This document shows, in pieces, positions 1 through 9,828 of a DNA stretch of 64,000 nt (positions are counted from its first letter, which is position 1; each line of letters opens with the position of its first letter). The notes below the pieces were generated by a model. The model was given only the letters and a program-made list of their open reading frames with translations, did no database searches and was not told where the DNA came from. The stretch is from Rhynchopus euleeides (taxonomy: Eukaryota > Euglenozoa > Diplonemea > Diplonemida > Diplonemidae): NCBI GenBank assembly GCA_963210315.1, contig OY723239.1, positions 310,001 to 374,000 on the forward strand, in the 5' to 3' direction. Position numbers and translations under genes: made by a program.

Positions 1-375
1 CTTTACCCGGTGCAAGGCAATGATGCAGAGGGGTGGCGCAACTGACAAGGGGCGCACATCGGACAGGCATCCCGAGGAATCGTGTTCAGTAGCGTCAGGT
101 GCATACGGACTGCGGCTGCTTTCGCGTTCCAGAAGAGCGAGACTGCTCGCAGATAGGATGCCACAGGGCACAGGGCACACGGTGGTCTCCCGCACGTCGG
201 GGGAGACCCTTTTGGGATATCGGAAAAGCGGGGGTGTGACGAGGGTCCGACCCCCGCGAGCGGGGATCTGGACCCCCTGAGGATAGCCACCAGCACTGTG
301 GCACCTCGTCACCACGGGGTGGGGCAGAGGAGCGGGGGGAGGGTGAGGGTGGGTTGCAGAGAGTCAAAGCAAAGG

Positions 376-439
376 CAAGTCACCCACAGCACCTTCTCAC
401 CATTTATTGTGTTATCGTGTAGCCACGTACCACACCGAG
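376..439. repeat. Dispersed repeat family R1, degenerate copy
   Basis: This stretch resembles 7866-7925, 13103-13128 and 15313-15375. The shared core runs: aagt, c-rich, agcacc, t/a, tctcgcaatg, then a variable part and gtaccacacca. This copy is the most diverged. No frame stays open across all copies, so it is a non-coding repeat, perhaps the end of a non-autonomous element. Confidence 0.4.
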
Positions 440-885
440 GGGGGGGGGGGGTCCAGAGGTGCACCACGTGGTCCCGCGAGCGTGACGCCCCCCGGTGCGT
501 GCGCACACCCGGCCCTGAAATGGCCGGAATAATCCGGCACAGAAACACCACGCTGCACTGGAAACAGAGGGCATCACACAGCAGCATGTGCGATTCGGGA
601 TGAAAACCAGGCGCCAAGCCACCGCACGTTGTCGGGGCGACGTGAAACAGTCATGCCGCCATGCAGTCAGGAGAAATTAAAACAATGTACAGGCCGATGT
701 TCCCTCGGGTAGCCCTTCATTGTGCATCAAGCCTGGATGCGGCCCAACAAATTTCGTTCCGACGCGGCGTGTTGGGTTGGTGTGTTCCCAGAGGGCCCAC
801 CCCAAACGGTGGGTCGGGGAGTGGCGTGCGCAAAGCGCCCAAGACATGGCATGCAAGCAAAGGTCAAAGCGTAGCAACCGTGCTT

Positions 886-951
886 CCTTCTTCCTTAATG
901 ATGCGTTGACGCTTCCACCACCCTAGAGCCTGCTGCTTTGATGTGGGTGTG
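886..951. repeat. Dispersed repeat family R2, copy 1
   Basis: It matches 2226-2303 closely. Both carry ttccttcttcctta, then gatgcgttgacgcttcca, then an accc-rich link, then gctttgatgtgggtgtggag. A weaker partial match lies near 1838-1902 (gcgttgacgctccca, then gggtgcggag). Origin unknown. Confidence 0.7.
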
Positions 952-2073
952 GAGCACATGTAGAAAAGGAACAGGATCGTCGGAAGCACTCCTACACTTT
1001 TACGCATCATAAATGTGCTCAAAAAAACCCGGCGGGAGTGTACCCCTGGGGAGGGTTTCGTCCCAGAAATGCACAAACGTGAGAAGAGGGTGGGCTGTGC
1101 GACTCACCCAGTCTACACCTGGTTTGCAAAAAAAGTGAAGCGGCTTTGACACACAGTGGTGTGGCACAGGGTGAAAGTAACTCCCTCCTCTGGGAGCCGG
1201 TCGAGCGTGCCAGTGCCAGCACTGATGCCAGTTCGCCCAATCTCAACTAGAATCCGAAAAGAAGGATTTCTTGTTGAGCACGTTTTTGCGTGTCAAGAGA
1301 TGGGGGTGGGGGAGGGGGGGTGGGTGGGAAGGAAGACCGAGGAACAGGATGAGGGCGCGAAGGGAGGGAAATCCGATGTCCCAGATGGGAGAGAGGGGGG
1401 GGGGGGGGAGGGAGAGAGGGGGAAGTCAAACACAGCAGTCACATTACAGCGCATGTTCGGATGAAATATTTTGGAGGTGTTGTGGCGACACGCACACACC
1501 TCGACCTGTGCGGAGGTGAGATGTGGCTCTGCTTGCAGCAGGCACCGTACGTAAACACTGCCTGCTGCGGGTGAAGCTGATCCATTTGTGCCCGATTCCC
1601 TCCTTCATTGCATGAGGTGACAGAGATTATTTACCTTTTGAGTGACTCCCACGGCTTCGGAAACACCAAACACCTGGCTGTTGCAAGACGGCATCGGGAA
1701 CGCAGACCCCACCCCGTTGCGCGTACCACTTGACCACCCTGCAGTCCGACGAAGAGTGGTGTGGGTGGGGCACAAAGACCCAGCAAGGACCCCCAGTTGG
1801 CGATGCCTAAATACAAAGGCTTCGCCGTCGATCTCTCCCACTTGCGTTGACGCTCCCACACACCCTCGCCTATGTGAAGACGAGTGGGTGCGGAGCACGG
1901 TGAGTGAGTGAGTCCTGAGTCCCAACTACTGAGGCTACGACACTTTTCCTCACACGCGAGTTTCTAAAGAACATGGACCTGTCAGTCGGCCCACGAGTCG
2001 GGTTCGCTGAGTCGGAATACACCCCGAAAGCCGATCCGAGGAGGGGTATTTTTATGAAAGATTTGTTCATTGT

Positions 2074-2118
2074 TCACGGCCAAATCATTTGTTAATTGAA
2101 CAAATGATTTGGCCGTGA
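2074..2118. repeat. Perfect 20-bp hairpin
   Basis: Positions 2074-2093 and 2099-2118 are exact reverse complements of each other, separated by a 5-base loop (aattg). The arm begins tcacggccaaatcattt. Flanking bases do not pair, so the stem has sharp ends. It is AT-richer than its surroundings. It could be the relic of a palindromic element or a structured RNA; nothing here says which. Confidence 0.85.
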
Positions 2119-2225
2119 CTCTGAGCGGTTTGTTTTCCCCACAAGGGTTTTCTTTGTGTGCACGAGCGGCAGTGCGCTGTGCCTCCCTGTGACGGGAGGG
2201 GCGTGCTGCTGTGGGGGCAGCGATT

Positions 2226-2303
2226 CCTTCTTCCTTATTTGATGCGTTGACGCTTCCACCCACCCTCGAGCCTGATGCTTTGATGTGGGTGTGGAGTGCC
2301 TGT
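2226..2303. repeat. Dispersed repeat family R2, copy 2
   Basis: Second copy of the segment at 886-951, same orientation, with a few substitutions and 1-base indels. The two copies lie about 1.3 kb apart. Confidence 0.7.
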
Positions 2304-3131
2304 CAACACGAGGCAGCTAGACACACATGAAAGAAAGAAAGGGATATTGGGATTGTCACACCCTCACACAAAAAAAATAGCTAAAATACATTAGCTTGAG
2401 TGAATCTCTCACAAGAAAGATGAAGGTCCATTCAAAGAGGGGATTTATGGGGGGGGGCGCCTGAGACCCGTTCCATCAGGAGTCCATCAGAAGTTTAACA
2501 ACACTGCTTCAGGCGCCCTTGGTGCCCCTGAGACCCCTCTTTCCCAAACTTTCGGGAAAATGGGAAAAATGAGAATCGGGGCGGGGGGAGGGAACCCTTG
2601 CACGATTTACCAACATTTTTTTGGGCTGTGCCCCCCCTCCCCCTCCCCCTTCCCCCCCGATTCATTGCAGTAGAGAGCGAAGCCCGAAGGAGGTCGGTTG
2701 TCCGAGGGCACCGCCATGAAGACACTCTCTTTCCGAGTGGAAAAAGATAATTACGAACAGACGTCGGGGGCCCTCGCTACCAGATGTGACTGAGTAAGAA
2801 AAAGGCGGGCAAACAGCCCACCCCCCCCTCACTGACTGACGAGCTGCGACGAGCTGTGACTGGTAGCGAGACCTCCCAGTGGAGGAGGTATTCTCTGAAT
2901 AGGTGTCGTACGCGGAGGAGGAAGAGGGTAGGTGGGTGGGTGGTGTGAGGGGGTGAGGAGGAGAGGGTGTATTTTTTCACTGACCGCCCCCCCCTCCCAA
3001 TCAGCATGCAGAACACCATGTTCAAAACTGCTCAAAAATCAGGAAGTCACTCCCTCCAGCTGTGGCGGGGGGTGACGGTGAAGTAGAAGTATACGATAGA
3101 GGGAGGGAAGCACACACGATGACTCTCCCAT

Positions 3132-3439
3132 TCATTCGTTAAGCAGGTTGCGTCCGAGATCCAATGCTATACTTAAGGCGGCCCTTTGTTGTTCCATTCC
3201 TGACAACGTGTCAGAAAACAAATATCCGATGAACCCCACGCTGTGATCGTATTTGGGCCATGTGTTGGGCACACGGCCCAGGGCATTCACGTCGACACGC
3301 ACGGTGCGCAGACCAGCACCAGCTCCTCCACGTGCATCGCACAATCCGGTGTACCCCCGATGGTGATGCAGGTTTAGGTCTTGTGCCAATGTTACACACA
3401 GCAAGACCTCTGACTGAACATCCCAGGTTATGTCCCAGC
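3132..3439 (-). CDS. Possible 3'-terminal exon of an unrecognised gene
   Basis: The minus strand holds an open stretch that ends in TGA at 3132-3134. Its product looks more protein-like than the surrounding shadows: mixed hydrophobic and polar residues with a C-terminus containing NTWPKYDHSVGFIGYLFSD and an amphipathic tail ending RNLLNE. The frame is open leftwards from an in-frame TGA near 3455. A candidate acceptor (GGCACAG) ends at 3440, which would start the exon at 3439. No family was recognised and no upstream exon was found. It may be a real last exon, a gene relic, or chance; the call rests on composition only. Confidence 0.3.
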
Positions 3440-4304
3440 CTGTGCCGAGATGTCACGCTTGCAAGACCTCCGCACCAGGCCTGGCAAAACCCATCCCGGG
3501 AAGACACAGTGGACGCCTCCGCTCTATAGTGCAGAAAGGTGAGCCGCTCTGACAATATATACATCGGCTGCACACCTGACACACTTTGGCACAGGGCGAA
3601 GGCCCCCAAGGCGGCGGAACAGTTCCTCCGCAGCTAAGGCCAGCCCAGGTCTGAAGGGAGGGGGGAGGGGGAAAAACCGGGGTGGGTGGGGGGGGGGGGG
3701 CACAGAAACCACCAGCCGGTGCTGCGGAAGGGCAAAAGCCCACTCCGGATCAGCACTAAGGGGAGGCCCGCCAAGGGTGGGGGGGCCCGGGGACGGTCCC
3801 GGGTGGGGGGGGAGAGAGAAAGAGAGGCAGAACGATTGCAATTTGGAAAGGGTGAGAGAGGGGAGGAAGGGAGCAGGGCTTCCCCTAAGACGATTTTCCC
3901 GAAGAAATCGTCTTTTTTTCCCCCCCCATTTTCCCACTTTTTGGGATTGACGATTTTCTTCCAGATTTTTTTTTGGGGGGCTGAGGATTTTCTTCGAAAA
4001 AGTTTTTTGGGGGGCTGAGGATTTTCCTCATTTTTGGGCTTCCCGGTTTGGCCTGGTTCTACCAGGCATACAGCTTGTTGCATGACAGGTTTCCGCCCAG
4101 CACTGAGACGCCATCCGACGTCGCAAGAAAGGCTCAAAATCGTTCAGGAATTGGATGTTTGCTACTGCACACGCAGGTCGACCCGCCTCCCCCACACGAT
4201 GTTCGCCACTGCGCACGCAGGTCCATCCCCGCATCCCTCCTTCTGTTCGATCTACACTCATCACCCGCACAGTTTCATCCAACCCCCATATCCCTTCCCA
4301 CAAC
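3440..4304. other. G-rich intergenic stretch with small hairpin
   Basis: No gene is supported. 3650-3830 is a purine-rich, G-run-rich stretch. 3880-4030 is a T-rich segment in which cgattttc- and ggggggctgaggatttt-type blocks recur (3989-4025 repeats the phrase nearly twice). The last part leads into the ATG at 4305. Confidence 0.55.
3887..3914. repeat. 10-bp hairpin
   Basis: Positions 3887-3896 (aagacgattt) pair exactly with 3905-3914 across an 8-base loop, followed by a T-run on the plus strand. A terminator-like shape has no clear meaning in a eukaryote. It may be part of the local T-rich repeat. Confidence 0.6.
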
Positions 4305-5069
4305 ATGTCACTGGCGGCTTTTGGCTTCGGTGCAAGAAGGAATGTCGACGCATCCAAGATCCGCCTGGATTACTCGGCATTCCAGAAAGACCGCGACATC
4401 CTGCTTGAGCAGGCTCGGTACCGCCACATTCAACTCCCCAAGGCGTACCAGTCGAAGAAAGCCCTCCTGGACTTCATCGAAAAGGACGACAAGCGGAACA
4501 AGCGTGTCCTTCCTGCATCTGCCCCGGGTCCTGCCCCTGCGCCTCCAGTGCCCCAGCCCTCTGGCTCGCGGTCGCGGTCGCGGTCGCGGTCTCGCTCACA
4601 GCCCCCCGACCTGAAGAGGCAGCGGACCGCCACCCCAGAGCTGCTGGACTACCCTCTCTCTGAAGATGAAGAGGAGTCGCCGCAAGATGTGGCGCAACCT
4701 GTGACCCGGCCGCATGGCCCACCGAGCATCATGGCCGAAGCCGCCGCGCGCGAAGCGCGCGGCGGAAAATTCTTTTTGAGAGCCTTTTTTTCTGTGGAAA
4801 AAATCGTCGTGACTTTTTGGAGGGATGAAGATTGTGGGAAGCCCTGGAAGGGAGGGAGGGAGGGAGGTGATTTTTTATTTTTGAAAAGGGCGGAGCGTCT
4901 GCAGGACGCAGAGTTCAGTGCCGTAGGGGTCGGGGTGGTGCGCGGTTCCCCCGAAGACGAGGTGCCAGAAGAAGGCGAATGCGAACCTCTCGTGCGACCC
5001 GCTCTTGCCGTATGTGTCCAGCAGCACTTGGTAGTGATCAACAGGCGCCTTGTTAATCAGCTCCTGTGA
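4305..5069 (+). CDS. Small Arg-Ser-rich nuclear-type protein, 3' end uncertain
   Basis: I chose the ATG at 4305 (context acaacATGt) over an in-frame ATG at 4155, because sequence upstream of 4305 translates into low-complexity material. The predicted product is 254 aa. Residues 1-70 are charged and helix-prone (YRHIQLPKAYQSKKALLDFI), loosely like a SAP-type DNA-binding helix pair. Next come a Pro-Ala stretch, a run of five Arg-Ser pairs, a basic patch (DLKRQR) and an acidic cluster (SEDEEES). From about residue 146 (4741) the frame passes through a GC hairpin and then runs antisense to the last exon of the DUF3431 gene, so the genuine stop or a splice donor may lie near 4740. Family not recognised; a gag-like retroelement ORF is an alternative. 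Confidence 0.4.
   Translation: MSLAAFGFGARRNVDASKIRLDYSAFQKDRDILLEQARYRHIQLPKAYQSKKALLDFIEKDDKRNKRVLPASAPGPAPAPPVPQPSGSRSRSRSRSRSQPPDLKRQRTATPELLDYPLSEDEEESPQDVAQPVTRPHGPPSIMAEAAAREARGGKFFLRAFFSVEKIVVTFWRDEDCGKPWKGGREGGDFLFLKRAERLQDAEFSAVGVGVVRGSPEDEVPEEGECEPLVRPALAVCVQQHLVVINRRLVNQLL
4741..4765. repeat. Perfect 11-bp GC hairpin with GAA loop
   Basis: Positions 4741-4751 pair perfectly with 4755-4765 around the three-base loop GAA. The tip reads GCGAAGC, a sequence known from biophysical work to form an unusually stable DNA mini-hairpin. It lies between the convincing part of the plus-strand ORF and the end of the convergent minus-strand gene. Confidence 0.85.
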
Positions 5070-7292
5070 GACTGCAAAGTGGGAACCGAGGCGAGGGACC
5101 AGCAGGTCGTCCTTCTTCAGCGGTGCGGGCGGCCACTGTTTAGAGTGCTTCACGGCAGGCAGGTTGCGGAGGGAGGGGAAGTGCGCCCGCTCCACCTGCA
5201 TGTAGAGGGATGCCACGCGTTCGGCGGCAATCTTCTGTTTGGAGGATGCGAGCCGTGCGACCTCGGTGTCGAAGTCTGCGCGTGTCATGTTCGTCTCGAG
5301 TGCGACGTACCCTTTGCCTTCCCTCGCACATTCCACTGCCTCGGGGAGGCGGCTCGCAAAGGACAGGGGCTCGTCGCCACGCAAGAACACCACCACCTGC
5401 TGCTGGGTGCGGGGGCGGCTGAGGTAGACCAGGTAGCCGAGGTCCTCGTAGCAGGGTCCGGTCCGCTTCCCGTTGGCGGGGAGTTTGCAGGCGGATAACT
5501 CGGGGTGGCGGAGCCACACGTTGTAGCCCATCGACTGCACCTTGCGGACCAGGGCGGGGTGTGCCGTGTGGGGTGTGTCCGCTGTCCCGTCGCCCAGGTG
5601 GTTTCCGATGACCACCAGCACATCTGCCTGCCATTTGGGGCCCGTGTTGTTGGTGCGGATTTCCTGCATGTAGCGGTCCACCACCACAGTGCCCTGGAGG
5701 GTGTCCCGCACGCGGGCTGCGTATGTCGTGTCCTCGAGGATGTCGTTCGACTGGAAGCACTCCGGCACCAGCCTGTGCACGTCCATCACCGCGTCCTTCC
5801 CCATCGCGAAGTGCCACATGTACTCCCAGAAGAGCCCCGTCGTGTTGCCGTGCCGCACCAGGTTCTGCGCCTTGCCTGAAAAGAAGGTCGCGTTGTCGCG
5901 CACGAACTCCTCGGGGAGGATGAACTGCGCCGATGTCGGCGCCACCGCACGGTTTGGGGTTGGGCTGCCGCCGAAGAAGCGCGACCACAGGTTGGAGACC
6001 GACGACCAGAAGGGCGCGTGCTGCCACAGCCCAGGGGCGTGCACCTCCGGGTGCAGCGGCAGGTAGCCTCTGTAGCGCGAGCCGCACCGCATCCCCCTCG
6101 CAAGCAGCTCTGTGATGTTGCGCTCCCCCTGGTGCCACGCCTGCTGGTGCCCGTGGATGAAGGCGACGGACCGTGCAACAGGCTTGTGCGGGTCCAGGTC
6201 CGCCAGGTAGCCCACGTAGCCGAGTGACTCGTGGCAGGATTTCGACTGCGCCTTGACGCACGCACGCGCCGATGTCCAGACCTTGTAACCGTGGTCCAGC
6301 AGCAGCGTGTCGACGTTCTGCCGCTCCCCGCCGATCACCACAAGCATGTCATCCACATGCTGCCCGTGCGGCTTCCACCGCCACCGCCCCTGGCTGTTCG
6401 AACCTTCGCACATGGTCTCGTTGCAGGTTGTGTTCGACGTCGGGGCCCGCACAGTTTCCGGTGCCGCGCTCGCCTGTGCAGGCTCAGCGGTGCCAGGTGA
6501 TGACGTCTCATTGGTGTCGGTGTCCTCCCAGTCCTGCGATTCCAGCTCATTCACGCGCTGCTGCAGCAGGCCCTGTGCGGGGTGGGGTGGGGTGGGGTGG
6601 GGTGGGGTGGGGTGGGGGGGAGTCTTGCTCGGTCAGAGGATACAAAGGAGATAGGGGGAGGGGGAGGTCAGTTCATCCAGGTCTGCTTGTAGTATCAGTT
6701 CGCGTGCGGAGGGGCTGGAGCGGGGAACAAAGAGACACAAATCCTGCTGTGAGTTGTGCGGTGTTTCCCCTCAGCCCCCCTTCCAACCTTTCGTATTGCA
6801 AGTGGTAGTAAAAAGAAAAACACGACAGGTCAGATCGCCCGTCCTTCCTCGACCTCACGACTCCCCCCTACGCACCTACGGTGCTCAAACAAGTTTGTGG
6901 TGGGGTGGGGTGGGGTGGGGTGGGGTGCCCGAGAGTGGGTGTCGGGGCCAGTGCCAGACAGCTCAAAATGTGTACCAAATCGCCGCCCAGATCGGGAGCG
7001 GGGGTGGCCTTTGGCACTGGCCCATCTGTTGGCTCCTTCTGGCGCACAGGCGCATCACAACAAAACCTACACGTGTGCGCCATACCTCTGCGACTCGGGA
7101 CCGGCTCAGCTGTGCCTCCAGCTGCTGGATTCTCCCTTCAGCGCGTCTGCTCCGTTTGCTTCCCGTGAACGACTCGGCCCGACCGAACAGTTCCCACGCT
7201 ACGACAGCCACAAACAAGCACTGCAGGATGAATTGGTATGGGGGCGTCCATGCTCGTGGGCTGGGGGGTCCCTTTGTGTTGAGCGGAAGCAT
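4875..7292 (-). CDS. Type II membrane protein with two DUF3431-type luminal domains (two exons)
   Basis: Predicted 634 aa, joined from exon 1 (7292-7086) and exon 2 (6572-4875). The start ATG at 7292 gives a short cytosolic tail, then one membrane span at residues 21-36 (FILQCLFVAVVAWELFG), then a coiled coil that continues smoothly across the splice junction (IQQLEAQLSRSRVAE into GLLQQRVNELE). This is the layout of a Golgi or ER signal-anchored enzyme. Two related domains follow, about residues 143-345 and 385-625. Each opens with a D(M/V)LVVIG strand; the first has HGHQQAWHQ (209-217), the second FLRGDE. Both end with a block like HFAVSQELI, then an aromatic-WH-x3-G motif (EYMWHFAMG, FAFFWHLVFG). 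These fit Pfam DUF3431, a family of unknown, possibly glycosyltransferase-related function. At least seven N-x-S/T sites support a luminal location. Exon 2 alone would begin with GTG, which argues for the spliced model. Confidence 0.75.
6579..6620 (+). repeat. (GGGGT)n microsatellite
   Basis: About seven GGGGT units plus a G-run. It has G-quadruplex potential on the plus strand. On the transcribed strand it serves as the C-rich tract directly before the predicted acceptor. It is not at a contig end and is not flanked by other telomere-like sequence. Confidence 0.9.
6899..6927 (+). repeat. (GGGGT)n microsatellite, second run
   Basis: About five to six GGGGT units, same motif and strand as 6579-6620, inside the same predicted intron. 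Confidence 0.9.
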
Positions 7293-7615
7293 GGCCTCGG
7301 GACAGCGTGGCCTGAGGGGGTGGTGGTGGTGGTGGTGGTGTCGGGATTGGAGAGAAGGCGAGGGCGCCCCCACGCCCTTCGCGGCTCTCAGAATGTGCAG
7401 GTGGTGCCGAGGCCTGGGGGAGGGGGTGCTGGTCACAACAACACGGCCGATTGTTTTCCTTCGGAGAACTGAGAGGGGAAATCCGTGCGTAGCAGGGCCA
7501 TCAAGGTGGAGGAGGTGGCAAGCTCGTCTCACCCATAGCTCGAGCTTCTTTGAAGAGAACGGGACCTGTCGAAGGGTTTGGGGTGACTAAAGACAGGCAT
7601 ACGGCACAGGGGGGT

Positions 7616-7636
7616 CTGGGGGGCGGAGCCCCCCAG
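7616..7636. repeat. Perfect 9-bp GC hairpin with GGA loop
   Basis: Positions 7616-7624 (ctggggggc) pair exactly with 7628-7636 around a GGA loop. It has the same architecture as the hairpins at 4741 and 15508: a GC stem with a three-base loop that reads GNA on one strand. Confidence 0.8.
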
Positions 7637-7865
7637 CCGCCGGAGGCCACGGTAGTGTACGTCCGCCCCTTCGCGGCCTGCGTTTTCTCGGGGTTTCACA
7701 AAGAAACTGGACAGAAAAACGGTCGGGGAAGTTGCTCGCAGTCTGTGGGCATGAGTCCACTCTCAGCTGCAGGGCTGCCCAGCCGCCACCAGTTTTCTCC
7801 CTCCCGGATTTTTCCCGGAAATCTTTTTTTTCCTTACAGGGGGGGTTTGATCGTCGAGAGGGAAT

Positions 7866-7925
7866 GGAAAAGTAAATCTCCCAGCACCTTCTCGCAATGT
7901 TAGTCCTTTTTGTAGTCACTACACC
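7866..7925. repeat. Dispersed repeat family R1, copy 2
   Basis: Shares the block agcaccttctcgcaatgtta with 15313-15375, preceded in both by a ggaatggaaaag-type phrase and followed by a cacaccaga-type end. The two can be aligned over about 85 bp. Confidence 0.7.
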
Positions 7926-8059
7926 AGATATGTTGAACAAGGCAGATGAATGCACAACGGGAGGGTGTGTAGCAGTTGTCTGTCAGTGGCTCGGTGGTTG
8001 GACCGCAATACAGTATCACTAAAACACAACCAGTTTTTCTTACAGGGGGGGGGGGGGGG

Positions 8060-9211
8060 TAGGGGGGGTCAAATGCCACCCTTTTACGTGGACAAACACG
8101 ATTTTTCAAAAAAACCGGCGCAGAGGCCCCAAAGCCCCCGTAAACCCTCCAAACCCCCCCAGATCGGTCCGGAAACCCATCGAACCCCACTTTTCCACCA
8201 TTCCGGGCACCTCAGGTGCCCGAATTGGGGTACCTAAATTTTGTGCCACCGTTTGGTACCGTACAGTGCCACTGTGTGGGAGGTTGGAAAAGAAAATGCC
8301 CCAACACACCACATCTGAGGGTTGCAATGCATGTTGCTTGCCAACCACGTCATCCGGTGGGTGTCAGGCGCTATGTAGGTGGCATTAGCCAGGTCTTCGA
8401 TGTGTTCTGGCTTGTATATATACCTCCCTGCCACCATGCACCGGGAGGCTGCCTGTAGGTACGGAACAGTCCAGATGGTCGTGTGATTCCTGTGCAGCAG
8501 TGCTCCACAACCGGGATGTGTTGACAACGACTGTTGCAACACGAGCTGTACATTCCGGGAACACATGAAGTGCGCTGTCGTGGTACCCATTGTGCCAGAA
8601 TTGGTAGTTGCTGCGGTCTACTTTGCCTGGCCCAAGAGCACTGGTACTGAACGGTGCAATATGCGTGGCGCGGTGAATACAACGGAAGCGCGCAAAGTCA
8701 ATACAGCTCTCGGATGGCGGGTGGTGGTGCCACTAGTGTGTGACGTTCACTCGAGGATACAACGCATCACAATGAATCAGCAACCGTGGACCGAGTACAA
8801 TACGCTCTCTGTGGCTGGTGTGGGGGACAAAGGCAGTGCCTGTGCCGCAGGCAGGGAGGTATATATACAAGCCAGAACACATCGAAGACCTGGCTAATGC
8901 CACCTACATAGCGCCTGACACCCACCGGATGACGTGGTTGGCAAGCAACATGCATTGCAACCCTCAGATGTGGTGTGTTGGGGCATTTTCTTTTCCAACC
9001 TCCCACACAGTGGCACTGTACGGTACCAAACGGTGGCACAAAATTTAGGTACCCCAATTCGGGCACCTGAGGTGCCCGGAATGGTGGAAAAGTGGGGTTC
9101 GATGGGTTTCCGGACCGATCTGGGGGGGTTTGGAGGGTTTACGGGGGCTTTGGGGCCTCTGCGCCGGTTTTTTGAAAAATCGTGTTTGTCACCCCCATTT
9201 GACCCCCCCTA
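8060..9211. mobile_element. 1.15-kb element with long terminal inverted repeats
   Basis: Left arm 8060-8432 and right arm 8850-9211 are near-perfect reverse complements over about 360 bp, around a 417-bp unique spacer (8433-8849). Outer ends read TA-GGGGGGGTCAAATG and its complement, so a TA dinucleotide flanks G7-starting termini. The main difference between arms is a short indel at about 8076-8092. No transposase is encoded; the mirror-image small frames in the arms are simply the same sequence read twice. It is best read as a non-autonomous foldback or long-TIR element. TA duplication would fit Tc1/mariner-type insertion, but two bases are weak proof. Confidence 0.8.
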
Positions 9212-9355
9212 GGGGGGGGGGGGCCCCGGAGGGGAAGCCTGGCCTGGGGAAGGCGTGGCCTGAGGGGCTCGGTGGCGTGGGGTGAAGCAGTCCCGCCTTT
9301 CGCGGGGGGTGTAAACTAATTTTGGCTTCAGTCGCACAAAACTGGGTGGTGAAAA

Positions 9356-9454
9356 GTGACACAGTTTGACGCACAGCGAAGGGCCCCGTAGAACGTGGAA
9401 CTGAAACCACTGGAAAGCGGTTTCGTGGGCCAGATCGGAAGGAGGAGGAGGAGG
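9356..9454. repeat. Direct repeat R3, copy 1
   Basis: Matches 9649-9745: gtgacacagtt, then acacagcgaa-type, then ggccccgtagaacgtggaa, then tgaaaccactggaaagcgg, ending in GGA-rich sequence. Copies are 293 bp apart, in the same orientation, with substitutions. Confidence 0.8.
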
Positions 9455-9648
9455 GGGGATCACGTCTGGCTGCAGATGCGGTAGGGTTGCGTTGTGCTCA
9501 CATGTGTGGTGTTCCAACACGATCCACACAAAACAACAGTTTGTCGCAGGATTCGAATGGGGTCGACATGTGTAAAGACGTGGAAGGGGAGACGTGGGGG
9601 GGGCCTTCGCACAGAAGTGCAGGAATGGGCTGTCGCCCAAGGTGTAAC

Positions 9649-9745
9649 GTGACACAGTTCGACACACAGCGAACGGCCCCGTAGAACGTGGAAGTGAAAC
9701 CACTGGAAAGCGGCTGGTGGCTCATGTCGGAAGAAGGAGGAGGAG
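9649..9745. repeat. Direct repeat R3, copy 2
   Basis: Second copy of 9356-9454. It ends in a longer imperfect (GGA)n tract, suggesting the purine tract is part of the repeat and has expanded here. Confidence 0.8.
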
Positions 9746-9828
9746 AAGGAGGAGAAGGAGGAGGGGGGTTGTGTGGGTGAAGGGAAGCAGTGCCCCGCCC
9801 TGTGGTGGGTCGGGGTGGCGTGCACTGC

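Larger units (their letters stand above)
1..3131. other. Non-coding, repeat-rich flank
   Basis: No convincing coding region is seen on either strand. The many short open frames are GC-rich shadows without domain-like composition. The stretch holds G-homopolymers (near 431-440 and 1389-1403), a degenerate copy of a dispersed repeat at 376-439, a duplicated segment at 886-951 and 2226-2303, and a perfect hairpin at 2074-2118. I looked for tRNA-like B-box sequences and found none. It is best read as intergenic DNA built from decayed mobile elements. Confidence 0.6.
6573..7085 (-). other. Spliceosomal intron (513 bp) of the DUF3431 gene
   Basis: The donor reads GAG|GTATGG at 7086/7085 and the acceptor CCCCGCACAG|GG at 6573/6572. 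Both join in phase 0 and restore a continuous coiled coil. The pyrimidine tract before the acceptor is itself a (CCCCA)n microsatellite (6579-6620 on the plus strand as GGGGT). A second GGGGT run lies inside the intron at 6899-6927. This intron is the main evidence that the source is a eukaryote with ordinary splicing. Confidence 0.75.
7293..8059. other. Upstream region of the DUF3431 gene, repeat-bearing
   Basis: Contains a (TGG)n run at 7319-7340, a 9-bp hairpin at 7616-7636, and a dispersed repeat R1 copy at 7866-7925. The phrase ttttc(c)ttacag followed by a G-run occurs twice, ending near 7846 and 8047; the second copy abuts the inverted-repeat element. The promoter of the minus-strand gene should lie here, but no clear TATA element was seen. 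Confidence 0.5.
9212..9828. other. Intergenic stretch with duplicated segment
   Basis: No gene is supported. It begins with a G/C-run at the edge of the inverted-repeat element. It holds a direct repeat (9356-9454 and 9649-9745) and an imperfect GGA/GAA tract at 9730-9766, and ends at the stop codon of the cyclase-like gene. Confidence 0.5.

Noticed and set aside
5079-6808. Several long frames opposite to or out of phase with the DUF3431 gene
   Set aside because: GC-rich codon-position shadows; only the called frame has domain motifs, glycosylation sites and a consistent splice junction.
6579-6927. GGGGT runs as telomere repeats
   Set aside because: Short, internal, inside a predicted intron and flanked by unique sequence.
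8411-8424. TATATATA as a promoter
   Set aside because: It is within the inverted-repeat arm, occurs in both arms, and has no gene downstream.
8216-9066. Two near-identical 80-100 aa ORFs in mirror orientation
   Set aside because: They are the same sequence in the two arms of the inverted repeat, with no homology features.
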